From: Thermoflexus hugenholtzii JAD2
GTDB lineage: Bacteria; Chloroflexota; Dehalococcoidia; UBA2979
Reading direction: 5' to 3'
Assembly (NCBI GenBank): GCA_945903275.1
Contig: CAMDNW010000004.1
Span: 1 to 64,000 of the forward strand
DNA length: 64,000 bases
Shown here: positions 42,160-50,312 of the stretch, piece after piece
Numbering within the stretch: position 1 is the first letter of the stretch
Layout: each line of letters opens with the position of its first letter
Position numbers and translations under genes: made by a program
Notes under the pieces: generated by a model
What the model was told of the DNA's origin: nothing
The model's database searches: none
What the model saw: only the letters and a program-made list of their open reading frames with translations

Positions 42160-43295
42160 CGGGAGCCGTCGATCTTGACGCGGATGTCGTGATCGCCGGG
42201 GCGGGTGTCATCGGTCTGGCGGTCGCCGCGGAACTGGCGCACACGCACTCGGTGGTGGTGCTGGAGCGCAACGACTCGTACGGCCTCGAAACGACGGCGC
42301 ACAACAGCGGCGTCGTGCACGCGGGCATTTACTACCCGACAGAATCGTGGAAGCACCGGCTGTGCCTCGCGGGGAACGAGGCGCTGTATGCGTGGTGCGA
42401 GCAGTACGGAGTCCCGGCGCGACGCACCGGCAAGTTGATCGTCGCGCTGGCGGGCGACGCGGCGGACGGCCTCGATGTTGTACGGGAGCAGGCACGACGG
42501 AACGAGGTGCCGGGAATGCGACCGCTGACAGCGGCGGAGGCACATGTACTCGAACCTGCGGTGCCAGCGACGGCGGCGCTGTTCTCCGAACGGTCAGGGA
42601 TCGTCGATGCGCTGGCGTTCACGCGGTCGCTGGAGGCGGTGGCGCGAGAGCGCGGGGCACTGGTGGCGTACCGGCACACGGTCGAGCGTGCGACACGCAC
42701 GGGGGATGGCTTCCGCTTCGACGTGCGCGACCCGGAGGGGGACGCGGCGGTGCTGCGCGCCTCGATGTTTGTAAACGCAACGGGGCACGGCGCGCCGAGA
42801 CTGGCATCGATGCTCGGCTACCCGCTTGACGGCGAGGAAGGCGTGCCGCGACTGCGGCAGGTGATGAACCGGGGGCGGTACTACGACGTGATTGGGAGCG
42901 AGGCGGCGCGGACCGTCTCACACCTCGTATATCCATTGCCGCGACCGGCACTGGAAGGGCTGGGCGTGCATCTCACGCTCGACATGGACGGCGGGCTACA
43001 CCTCGGGCCGGACACAGAGTGGCTGAGTGAGGATGCGGTGCTGGACTACCGAAACGACGAGGTGAGGCGCGCGGCGTTCCTCGATGCGGGCCGGCGGCTA
43101 CTGCCGGGGCTGCGGGATGACGAGATCGCGCCGGGGCAGGTGGGGTACCGGCCGAAGCTTTCGGGGCCGGGCGAGCCGGAGGCGGACTTCCTGTTGTGGC
43201 ACGACCGGGGCTACGTCCACCTCGGCGGGATCGAGTCGCCGGGGCTGACGGCGTCGTTGCCGCTGGCCACGGCAGTAGCGGCGATGCTGCGCTAG
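42156..43295 (+). CDS. FAD-dependent oxidoreductase (L-2-hydroxyglutarate oxidase-like)
   Basis: A 379-residue DAO-family flavoenzyme. The FAD loop is DVVIAGAGVIGLAVAAELA. The substrate loop holds TTAHNSGVVHAGIYYPTESW, a hallmark of LhgO/YgaF-type proteins, as is the C-terminal GGIESPGLTASLPLA. The enzyme is expected to oxidise an alpha-hydroxy acid, probably L-2-hydroxyglutarate, and pass electrons to quinone or oxygen. The GTG at 42156 overlaps the upstream stop (GTGA), giving coupled translation. Confidence 0.9.
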   Translation: MTGAVDLDADVVIAGAGVIGLAVAAELAHTHSVVVLERNDSYGLETTAHNSGVVHAGIYYPTESWKHRLCLAGNEALYAWCEQYGVPARRTGKLIVALAGDAADGLDVVREQARRNEVPGMRPLTAAEAHVLEPAVPATAALFSERSGIVDALAFTRSLEAVARERGALVAYRHTVERATRTGDGFRFDVRDPEGDAAVLRASMFVNATGHGAPRLASMLGYPLDGEEGVPRLRQVMNRGRYYDVIGSEAARTVSHLVYPLPRPALEGLGVHLTLDMDGGLHLGPDTEWLSEDAVLDYRNDEVRRAAFLDAGRRLLPGLRDDEIAPGQVGYRPKLSGPGEPEADFLLWHDRGYVHLGGIESPGLTASLPLATAVAAMLR

Positions 43296-43332
43296 CCGTG
43301 CGAGCCTCGTAGGCTGCGTGCGGGAGCACACG

Positions 43333-43449
43333 ATGATCGAAGAGCCCGGCAAGTACTACTGGAAGTGGCTGGCGGTGGGAGCAGGCCTGCTGATCGTGTA
43401 CGCGATTGAGAGCACCGTGCGGTGCGGCTGGCCGTTCGGCTGCCTGTGA
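43333..43449 (+). CDS. 38-residue single-helix membrane protein
   Basis: A small gene reading MIEEPGKYYWKWLAVGAGLL then IVYAIESTVRCGWPFGCL. It has one membrane helix at ~13-27 flanked by charges and two Cys near the end. The ATG follows GGGAGCACACG, an acceptable ribosome site, and its TGA overlaps the GTG start of the methyltransferase (GTGA). Position between two genes in the same operon and coupling argue that it is real. Function unknown. Confidence 0.65.
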   Translation: MIEEPGKYYWKWLAVGAGLLIVYAIESTVRCGWPFGCL

Positions 43450-44501
43450 CGTTCGACCCGGCGACGCACGGACTGATGCCGACTGCCGTTGAACGATGGC
43501 TGTGCGAGCGCGTGCTGCCGGAATGCCTCGATTCCGCGCGCGGGTTGTACGAATTGATGCCTCGGCAACGCGGGCAGTTGCCGTTCGTCGATGTGCCATA
43601 CGACGCGTTCAGCGAATCACACTGGGCGGAGGCGACGCGGATCGCGGACTACGCGGCACACGCGCCGGATGGGGCGCGGTGCGTGCTCGACATCGGGCCG
43701 GGGGATGGCTGGCCTGCCTTGCCAGTGGCAGCGATGCGGCAAGACCTCGATGTGGTGGGGGTGGATCCATCGCCAGTGCGGGTGCGGGTGTGCACGACGA
43801 ACGCGGAACGCCTTGGGCTTGCGAACGCGCGGTTCGTGGTGGGGGATGGGGCGCGGCTGCCGTTCGGCGATGCGACGTTCGACCTCGTGACGGCCGCGTC
43901 GTCGATCGAGGAGGCGAGCGAGCCTGAGGCGGTGCTCGCGGAGTGCGTGCGCGTGCTGCGGCCGGGCGGAGTATTGCGGGCGTCGGCGCAGGACTGGCGG
44001 CTGGGCGTGCCGGGGTTCGAGACGATGATGCTGTGGGAGGGCGCAGGGACGCGCTTCTATACATACGTGCGGCGCGTGCAGGAGCCGGCGATCGAGCGGC
44101 GGTACACGGTGGGGCTCGACGGCAGCGACGAGGCGGTGCGGCTGCATACGGAGGCGCTGATCGAGGTGGCGGCGGGGCGACGGGTGTATGGCGAGACGTT
44201 GTTGTCGGAGAGCCTCGGCGCGGAGCTCCTCGAACGGTTCGCGCCGCACATCGTGCAGGCGAACGTGGTGGAAATGCAGCGGTGGAGCACGCCAGCGTTC
44301 GTGGAGGCGCTGCGGCGGACGGGGTTTCGCGAGGCGCGGGCGACGGTACACGCGGGCGAACTCGGACGACGGTTTGCGCGGGGGGTGCTGGCGCGGGGGA
44401 CGATGACGGAGTTTGCGCCACTGTTCGCGGAGGCGACGAGCGCGCTGGGCGGCCTCGCGGGATCGCAAGTGGGTGACGCGATGGTGACCGCCATTCGGTA
44501 A
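43446..44501 (+). CDS. Class I SAM-dependent methyltransferase
   Basis: A 351-residue methyltransferase. The SAM-binding loop is CVLDIGPGDGWPALPVA, followed by VVGVDPSPVRV (motif II acid), VGDGARLPFGDATFDLVTAA and CVRVLRPGGVLRASAQDW. The last ~130 residues are an additional helical domain with no clear match. Target unknown. The GTG at 43446 is preferred over the 43422 start, since it overlaps the mini-protein stop. Confidence 0.88.
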   Translation: MTFDPATHGLMPTAVERWLCERVLPECLDSARGLYELMPRQRGQLPFVDVPYDAFSESHWAEATRIADYAAHAPDGARCVLDIGPGDGWPALPVAAMRQDLDVVGVDPSPVRVRVCTTNAERLGLANARFVVGDGARLPFGDATFDLVTAASSIEEASEPEAVLAECVRVLRPGGVLRASAQDWRLGVPGFETMMLWEGAGTRFYTYVRRVQEPAIERRYTVGLDGSDEAVRLHTEALIEVAAGRRVYGETLLSESLGAELLERFAPHIVQANVVEMQRWSTPAFVEALRRTGFREARATVHAGELGRRFARGVLARGTMTEFAPLFAEATSALGGLAGSQVGDAMVTAIR

Positions 44502-44627
44502 GGCTGCGGTACCAGCAGCGCGGGTCAGATGTGCGGCGGGGGACGGAGCGCGTACTGCGTTGATGCCGGCTGCGCCTTGGGGACAGGCTTCACCACGGCA
44601 GGGAGTGAGGGCGGTGGCAGAGCGGAT

Positions 44628-44810
44628 CTAGCGGAGGAAGACGGCGAGGGCGCTGGCTATGAAAACGACAAGGAGGAAGGCGAGGGTGGCGCGGTAGATG
44701 AGGCCATAGGCGGAGCGCCGGGGCGGATCCCAGTTTCCGTAGCCGGCTTCTTCGGTGAGGTCGGGGTCGAAGTCGCCCTCGTAAGACTCGCGCCAATCGG
44801 GATTGGTCAT
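44628..44810 (-). CDS. 60-residue single-helix membrane protein
   Basis: Acidic N-terminal half (MTNPDWRESYEGDFDPDLTE) followed by NWDPPRRSAYGLIYRATLAF and a membrane helix to the end (LLVVFIASALAVFLR). The polar-then-helix plan suggests a small membrane subunit, N-in. No strong ribosome site is seen before the ATG at 44810, so it may be leaderless. It lies on its own, convergent with the methyltransferase and divergent from IMPase. Function unknown. Confidence 0.6.
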   Translation of the reverse strand: MTNPDWRESYEGDFDPDLTEEAGYGNWDPPRRSAYGLIYRATLAFLLVVFIASALAVFLR

Positions 44811-44879
44811 GGAGGGAGGGTAGAGGGCGCGGGGTGAGCGGGGAACGGCGCGGGGATGCGGGCGGGGTATCCTGCAGGG

Positions 44880-45785
44880 GTGACGAACACCTCGACGGAC
44901 ATGCTGGCGGAGATCGAAGATCTGGCGGTCGAACTCGCGCACCTCGCGGGGGCAGAGATCACAGACACGCTGGGGCGCGAGATCGTGGTGGAGTACAAGA
45001 GCGAGCCGCGGAACGCGGAGACGGCGCCAACAAATCCGGTGTCCGAGGTCGATCGCGCGGTGGAGCAGTTGATCCGCACACGAGTCGCGGAACGGTTTGC
45101 AGGCCACGCGGTGATCGGCGAAGAAGACGACGTACAGCCCGACCCGGCGATCGAGTATTTGTGGGTGATCGACCCGGTAGATGGGACGACCAACTTCGTG
45201 AATGGGTTCCCGCTATTCGCGGCGTCAATCGGCGTGTTGCATCGTGGCGTGCCGGTGGTGGGGGCGATCTGGTGCTCCACGAGCCACGAGTTGCGCTCGG
45301 GGGTGTACCACGCACGTACAGGCGGGGCGTTGCTGTTCGAAGGGCACGAGGTGCCGGCCAGCAGACCGAGCACGGGCGTACGGCGGCGGCTGGTGGCGCA
45401 GCCGGGTGGGGCACCGGGACGCCTCGCCCAGTGGGACACGCGGGTGACGGGATCGACGGCGATCGAGTGCGCGTTCGTCGCGGCAGGCATCTTCATGAGC
45501 GGGGCGTTCTTCGGGCCGTACGTATGGGACGTGGCGGGCGGGGTGGTACTGCTGAAGGCGGCAGGCCTCGAAGTGTGGGAACTGCGGCGAGGCGAGTGGC
45601 GGCCGTTCGAGCGGTTCGAGGCGCCAGCGACGGTGCGGGGGAACCGCGCGCCAACGCTGCGCGACTGGCGGCAGGCGCTGGCGATTGGGACGAGCGAGGC
45701 AGTCGCACCGACGCTACGTGACCGGCGGGGACGGATGTGGCGCTACCGCGCACGGTTCCGCCGGTTCGTGATGCGGTTCCTATAA
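44880..45785 (+). CDS. Inositol monophosphatase family protein
   Basis: A 301-residue Mg-dependent phosphatase. Motifs: VIGEEDDV (GEE), LWVIDPVDGTTNFVNGFPLF (DPxDGTTNF), and YVWDVAGGVVLLKAAG near the end (WDxAGG). The middle stretch SGVYHARTGGALL is normal. The residue range 240-300 is Arg-rich and unusual. Substrate could be inositol-, histidinol- or fructose-bisphosphate. The GTG at 44880 is chosen (VTNTSTDM); a preceding CAGGGG is its ribosome site. Confidence 0.9.
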   Translation: MTNTSTDMLAEIEDLAVELAHLAGAEITDTLGREIVVEYKSEPRNAETAPTNPVSEVDRAVEQLIRTRVAERFAGHAVIGEEDDVQPDPAIEYLWVIDPVDGTTNFVNGFPLFAASIGVLHRGVPVVGAIWCSTSHELRSGVYHARTGGALLFEGHEVPASRPSTGVRRRLVAQPGGAPGRLAQWDTRVTGSTAIECAFVAAGIFMSGAFFGPYVWDVAGGVVLLKAAGLEVWELRRGEWRPFERFEAPATVRGNRAPTLRDWRQALAIGTSEAVAPTLRDRRGRMWRYRARFRRFVMRFL

Positions 45786-45813
45786 GGAGATCAGTAGGCG
45801 CGCTCAGCATCGA

Positions 45814-46566
45814 TCAGACGAGCGGCCAGGGGGCACAGCGCCACGGGTACATCTCCGGCAGTACGGGATGCGAGCGCATGGCATCGGCGCGCTTGAGCAG
45901 CGCGGCGACCTCGGCGGGATGGAGCAGGCCGCGGAAGGCTGCGCTGCCTTCGTCTTCGGAGGCGATGCAGGACTGGACACGGTCGATATCGGCGAGCAGC
46001 GTAGCGGGAACCTCGGTGTCCGCGAAGTCCCAGACGACGGTGCGGAGTTTATCGATGCGATGGAAGCAGAGGGCGTTGTCGATGCCCCAGATGCGCTGCT
46101 GAGGGCCGAGCAGCAGGTGGCCGCCTTTGCGGTCGGCGTTGTTGGCGATGAGGTCGAAGACGGCGATACGGACGAACTGATCGCGGTACGCCTCGTCACC
46201 ACGCAGGTTGAAGTAGTGGTCGTCCGGGTCGTGGTCGATGAAGAGTTGCATGGAGCCGATACCGCGCGGGCCATCGCGCTCGACGACGGGCGGGATGATG
46301 TCCCAACCGAGCAACGTGGAGAGTTCGCGCGCAGCCACCTCACGACGATGGAGGGTGCCATAAGGGAAGTCGGAGAGCGCGGCTTCCCCAGCGACGGGTT
46401 TGTAGACACCCAGGCCTTCGCCGTACTCGGGGTGCGAGAGGTCAGCGAGGAAGACGTAGTTCGACGAGTCGTAGAGCAGACGGAGTTCGGTGATTTCGGA
46501 CTGAGCGAGCGCATCGAGTACATGTGCGTCACCGGGCAGCCAGGGGTTGGTGAACTGCAGCTCCAT
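45814..46566 (-). CDS. SCO1664-family protein (PI3/4-kinase-like fold)
   Basis: A 250-residue protein of the SCO1664 family, related to PI3/4-kinase folds. The parts line up with the family: VLDALAQSEITELRLLYDSS, FLADLSHPEYGEGLGVYKP, DFPYGTLHRREVAARELSTL, DLIANNADRKGGHLLL and the metal-site-like RIWGIDNALCFH. The last motifs (NxxDRKxGH, GIDN) correspond to the kinase catalytic loop. In actinobacteria the gene lies with DUF3090 genes; here its neighbour is a DehI-like gene. Function unknown. Confidence 0.88.
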   Translation of the reverse strand: MELQFTNPWLPGDAHVLDALAQSEITELRLLYDSSNYVFLADLSHPEYGEGLGVYKPVAGEAALSDFPYGTLHRREVAARELSTLLGWDIIPPVVERDGPRGIGSMQLFIDHDPDDHYFNLRGDEAYRDQFVRIAVFDLIANNADRKGGHLLLGPQQRIWGIDNALCFHRIDKLRTVVWDFADTEVPATLLADIDRVQSCIASEDEGSAAFRGLLHPAEVAALLKRADAMRSHPVLPEMYPWRCAPWPLV

Positions 46567-46595
46567 ATGGCGATTGTAGTCCCGCACGCTGCTGA

Positions 46596-47390
46596 CTACG
46601 GACGAGGCGGGAGCAGGCGCCCGGTGATACCGAGTCCAGCGCGCATGGCGGCACAGTGTATGAGCATGGCAGCGGTCTCCGGCAGCGCGGCATCGAGGGC
46701 CACACGAGCCTCGGAGATGGCGGAGTCGGTCAGGCCCGCGCGCTGGAGAGTATCGACGCTGGCCTCGAGCGGTACAGCGAGGAAACGGCTGGCGGAGCGG
46801 GCGTAGTAGTAGAAAGCGCGGGCGCGGCGGCGGAGCGGCGGGAAGGCCGCGAGGTGCTGGAGTTCGGGCCAGACGGCATCGAGGTAGCCGGGGGTCGAGG
46901 CGACAGCGCGATAGAGATCGGGCGCGACAGGCGTTTGGAGCTCGGCAGCGACCTCTGGTAATGGGGCGGCATCGGGAGGCGCGAGGGTGATGACGGTCGC
47001 GAGGTGGGCAGTCTCGCGGGGCGAGGTGATACGCGGTTCGACACGGCCCTGCCCGCCGACGCGCGGGCAGTCGAGCGCCTCGACGAGCGCGGCGCAGATG
47101 AGGAGGGTCTGTGGCTGGAGAGTGTGGAAGAGGTCGAGCGTGGCCGCGACGGCATCGAGCGTTGCGGGCGTGAGGATGTCGGCTGGCTCGTAGGACTCGG
47201 CGATGGCCTCGGTCGCCATGTCGGCCATGTAGTGCGCGCTGTCGCGGAAACCAGCGGTCTCGACGGAAGGGGCGAGTTGCGGCCAGACGACGGCGAGCAG
47301 ACCGGTGCGATCGAGCGCCTCGAAGACCGTGGGGAGGTGCCGCGAGCGGAGGGCGGCGGTGACCTGCTGCGGCAGTGGGTATGCGGTCAT
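46596..47390 (-). CDS. DehI-type 2-haloacid dehalogenase-like protein
   Basis: An all-helical 264-residue protein with two similar halves, each with a Pro-rich turn before a Trp-Pro (LLAVVWPQLAPSVETAGFRD; DAVWPELQHLAAFPPLRRRA). That two-repeat plan and AAMRAGLGITGRL in the C terminus fit the group I 2-haloacid dehalogenase (DehI) family. True dehalogenase activity is not assured: many family members with no haloacid role exist. It starts 30 bases before the SCO1664 gene, same strand, and both are likely one transcript. Confidence 0.72.
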   Translation of the reverse strand: MTAYPLPQQVTAALRSRHLPTVFEALDRTGLLAVVWPQLAPSVETAGFRDSAHYMADMATEAIAESYEPADILTPATLDAVAATLDLFHTLQPQTLLICAALVEALDCPRVGGQGRVEPRITSPRETAHLATVITLAPPDAAPLPEVAAELQTPVAPDLYRAVASTPGYLDAVWPELQHLAAFPPLRRRARAFYYYARSASRFLAVPLEASVDTLQRAGLTDSAISEARVALDAALPETAAMLIHCAAMRAGLGITGRLLPPRP

Positions 47391-47703
47391 GATCCGAGCA
47401 TATCGCCGGAGGGGCACTAGGTCGCAACGATGCGATCCGATGTGCGGTCGCCGTCATCAGCCTGCCGCCGAGCGGGGCTGGGTGCAGCATGGCCAAGTGC
47501 GCGGACGAAGGAGCGCAGTAGGCGAGGGGGGCGGCGGCCTCGGTAATGTCGATGGGCATCGGTGCTGGTCTCCCACGGGGATCATCTGGTGGCAGGGGTC
47601 GGAGGAGATGGGAGTAACCCGGAGGGGAATCTGATTAGGGGTTTATTCAAGTTTGTAGTTGTGTTACGGTCTCGTGGCTGGTGGGGGTGGTTCGGAGTGA
47701 CGC
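47391..47703. other. Intergenic stretch, no supported gene
   Basis: Short GC-rich frames exist on the minus strand but none has a ribosome site or recognisable domain. The T-rich part at about 47640-47670 (TTTATTCAAGTTTGTAGTTG) is a plausible promoter zone for the secreted protein gene that starts at 47704. Confidence 0.5.
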
Positions 47704-48678
47704 GTGCACCGCACGCTCCGCTGGGCCGGACTGCTCGCCATGCTCTCGTTCGTCGCTACATCCCTCCCCGGGGCGACGAGCGCGGCTACGGCACCGAGCA
47801 CGCCCGCGAGCGTTGCGGCTGCACCGTTGCCCATCGTGCCGCCTGTCCCTCCTCTCGATAACCCCTCTTTCTTTGACGACGCCCCACCCGCCCAGTCGCG
47901 GCGGTTGGTACTGGACGGCGCGCAGTTGATCGCGATTTACGGGCATCCGGGCGTGCCCATCATGGGGCTACTCGGTAAGCACGACCCCGAAGGGGCCGCG
48001 CGCGAGGCGAAACGGCTGGCTGCGGAGTGGGACGACGCGAACGGGCCGGAGATGGGTGCGGTGGGCGCGCTACACTTGATTACTTATGTAGCCCAACCGA
48101 CGCCGATGGCGGATGGCTCGTACCTCGCACGGATGACGGCCGAGGAGATCGCCCCCTACCTTAATGCCGCGCGGCGGCATGGGCTGCTGCTGATCCTGGA
48201 TATACAGATCGGGATGGGCGACCCGCTGGCGGAAACGCAACGGCTTGTCCGGTTCCTACGAGAGCCGGACGTGCACTTGGCGCTCGACCCGGAGTTCGCG
48301 ATGCACGCCGTTGGCGGGCGGCCTGGACAGCGCATCGGTAGCCTAGACGCGACGGATGTGAACCGGGTGCAGCAGTACCTCGCGGGGCTCGTTGAACGGG
48401 AGGGGTTGCCGCCGAAGGTGCTGTTGCTGCACCAGTTCATGGCAAGCATGTTGACCGGCACAGAGTGGTACGAAGATCTGCCCGAGGTCGCGCGCGTGAT
48501 CGACATGGACGGGTGGGGCAACGAGGAAGTGAAGCTGGCGCACTACGCGATGTACTCGCTTGCCTCGTACGCGCAACGGCCGGCAATCAAGCTGTTCTAC
48601 GAGTGGGACGAGCCGGTGCTCACACAGGAGCGGCTGCTTGCATTGCCGGTGGTGCCGGAGGTCGTGATCTACCAGTAG
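47704..48678 (+). CDS. Conserved secreted protein
   Basis: A 324-residue exported protein. Residues 1-27 form a signal peptide (LRWAGLLAMLSFVATSLPGA) followed by a Pro/Ala linker to about 70. The mature domain opens with IAIYGHPGVPIMGLLGKHDP and carries LLILDIQIGMGDPLAETQRL, HLALDPEFAMHAVGGRPGQR and PPKVLLLHQFMASML, evenly spaced strands that suggest a TIM-barrel-like fold. Conserved Asp-Pro-Glu and His-Gln could be catalytic. A family with these motifs exists in actinobacteria and Chloroflexota without known function. GTG start at 47704. Confidence 0.75.
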   Translation: MHRTLRWAGLLAMLSFVATSLPGATSAATAPSTPASVAAAPLPIVPPVPPLDNPSFFDDAPPAQSRRLVLDGAQLIAIYGHPGVPIMGLLGKHDPEGAAREAKRLAAEWDDANGPEMGAVGALHLITYVAQPTPMADGSYLARMTAEEIAPYLNAARRHGLLLILDIQIGMGDPLAETQRLVRFLREPDVHLALDPEFAMHAVGGRPGQRIGSLDATDVNRVQQYLAGLVEREGLPPKVLLLHQFMASMLTGTEWYEDLPEVARVIDMDGWGNEEVKLAHYAMYSLASYAQRPAIKLFYEWDEPVLTQERLLALPVVPEVVIYQ

Positions 48679-48804
48679 AACGCGACGATCATGTAGGTCT
48701 CCATTCCGTATGTACTGAGACTTACGCGCACGGCAGATAGACACGGGGGCACTGCCTGCCGTTACAATGTCGCCCGCAACAGTAACTGTGGCTGACGAGG
48801 CTAG

Positions 48805-48835
48805 AGAGCCCGGGGATGTCTCCGGGCTCTTTTTT
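48805..48835 (+). terminator. Intrinsic terminator/possible attenuator before CaCA gene
   Basis: Stem AGAGCCCGG/CCGGGCTCT (48805-48813 and 48822-48830) with loop GGATGTCT and a run of T. It is the only textbook U-tract terminator in the window. It ends 16 bases before the first possible start of the exchanger gene. A TACAAT at ~48770 upstream suggests a separate short transcript, so attenuation of the exchanger is possible. Confidence 0.8.
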
Positions 48836-48851
48836 GTATCTCACCGCAGCT

Positions 48852-50108
48852 ATGAATACGGAGGCACCTTCGTTGGCAAATCAGACCGGTGGCTCGATGT
48901 GGCCGCTGATCTTCGGCGTGACATCACTCTCGATCCCCGCGCTGTTGCTCCGGTTCAGCGGCACGCACCTGGGCATTGTGCCCGATACGGCCATCTATGG
49001 CCTAGCAATCATTTCGGCGGCGTTCTTGCTGGCGTGGGCGGCGGAAGCGGCGGAAGTCGACATTTCGCAGGGCCTCGCAGTCGCGGTGGTGGCGCTGATC
49101 GCGGTGCTGCCGGAATACGCGGTGGACATGGCGTTCGCGTGGAAGGCAGGGGAAGACCCTGCGTACGCGCCGTACGCGGTGGCAAATATGACCGGCGGAA
49201 ACCGGCTGCTGATCGGAGCGGCGTGGCCGTTCCTGTTCTTCCTGTTCTGGCTGCGCGCTCGGAAGTCCGTGCTGCGGCTGGAACGCGGACACGCCGTCGA
49301 AGTCGTCGCACTCACGGTAGCGACCGCATACTCATTCATCCTGCCGTTCAAGGGCGAGATCGCGCTGTACGACACAGTGATCCTAGCCAGCATCTTTGTT
49401 GTGTACGTCTACATCATCGCGAAGGCTCCGACCGAAGAGCTTGAGCTGAACGGGCCCGCGCTCAGCATCGGCATCCTACCGAAGCGGCAGCGGCGCACGG
49501 CGATCATCGGGCTGATGGCGTACGCCGCGACGGCGATCATCGCTTCCGCAGAGCCGTTTGCCGAAGGCATGGTGCATTCAGGCACGCAACTTGGGATCGA
49601 CGAGTTCCTGCTGGTGCAGTGGCTTGCACCGCTAGCGTCCGAGTCGCCGGAGTTCCTGTTCGCAGGCATCCTGGCGTGGCGAGGACGAGCGTCAGTCGGC
49701 ATGGGGGCGCTGCTGTCCTCGAAAGTAAACCAGTGGACGCTGCTGATCGGCGGTCTGCCGATCGCCTACTCGCTGTCGAGCGGCGAGGTACTAGCACTCC
49801 CGATGGATGCGCGGCAGAGCGAAGAAGTGCTGCTGACGGCGGCGCAGTCGGCATTCGCGGTGGCAGTGCTGATTACCCTGTCGATCTCCGCGGTTGAGGC
49901 GGGGCTGCTGTTCGGGCTGTTCGCGCTGCAACTGTTCGTGCCGGAGTGGAGGCTGGAGGTCGCGTACGCGTACCTCGTGCTGGCCGCAGTGATCGTGGTG
50001 CTGCACCGCCGCGAGATCGGGCCGCTGCTCCAGATGGCGCGCACGCCGCACGCGGATATCCGACACAGTGGCGAACCCGCGGAACACGGAGCGAGTGCCG
50101 GACACTGA
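48852..50108 (+). CDS. Sodium/calcium exchanger (CaCA superfamily) membrane protein
   Basis: About 418 residues, ten to eleven helices, with two inverted Na_Ca_ex halves. The alpha-repeats read VALIAVLPEYAVDMAFAW (residues ~85-105) and LASESPEFLFAGILAWRGRA (~255-275), each with the polar Pro-Glu ion site. A cation/Ca2+ antiporter is expected; ion choice is unknown. The ATG at 48852 has no ribosome site; a TTG at 48873 lies eight bases after GGAGG and may be the true start. A U-tract terminator lies just upstream. Confidence 0.87.
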   Translation: MNTEAPSLANQTGGSMWPLIFGVTSLSIPALLLRFSGTHLGIVPDTAIYGLAIISAAFLLAWAAEAAEVDISQGLAVAVVALIAVLPEYAVDMAFAWKAGEDPAYAPYAVANMTGGNRLLIGAAWPFLFFLFWLRARKSVLRLERGHAVEVVALTVATAYSFILPFKGEIALYDTVILASIFVVYVYIIAKAPTEELELNGPALSIGILPKRQRRTAIIGLMAYAATAIIASAEPFAEGMVHSGTQLGIDEFLLVQWLAPLASESPEFLFAGILAWRGRASVGMGALLSSKVNQWTLLIGGLPIAYSLSSGEVLALPMDARQSEEVLLTAAQSAFAVAVLITLSISAVEAGLLFGLFALQLFVPEWRLEVAYAYLVLAAVIVVLHRREIGPLLQMARTPHADIRHSGEPAEHGASAGH

Positions 50109-50158
50109 AGTATAGCGGCGCTGCTACCGAGCCGAAGCCAACAGAGCAGCATGTGCTA

Positions 50159-50196
50159 AGTCAGGAGGTCACACTCGCGAGTGTGACCTCCTGACT
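50159..50196. terminator. 38-bp perfect palindrome between convergent genes
   Basis: Perfect 19-bp arms meeting at TCG|CGA with no loop. It is placed between the ends of the exchanger (plus) and glycosyltransferase (minus), so it could stop transcription from both sides. Confidence 0.75.
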
Positions 50197-50312
50197 GTTC
50201 CCGCTAGATCGTTGCGACTGAGTAGCGCGCACTTCGGGACGTCAGCCGACTCGGCGATCTTCCTTCCGGATCGCGATCATGCGGTGGGCGCGGAGGCGAG
50301 GCGGCTTCGTGG

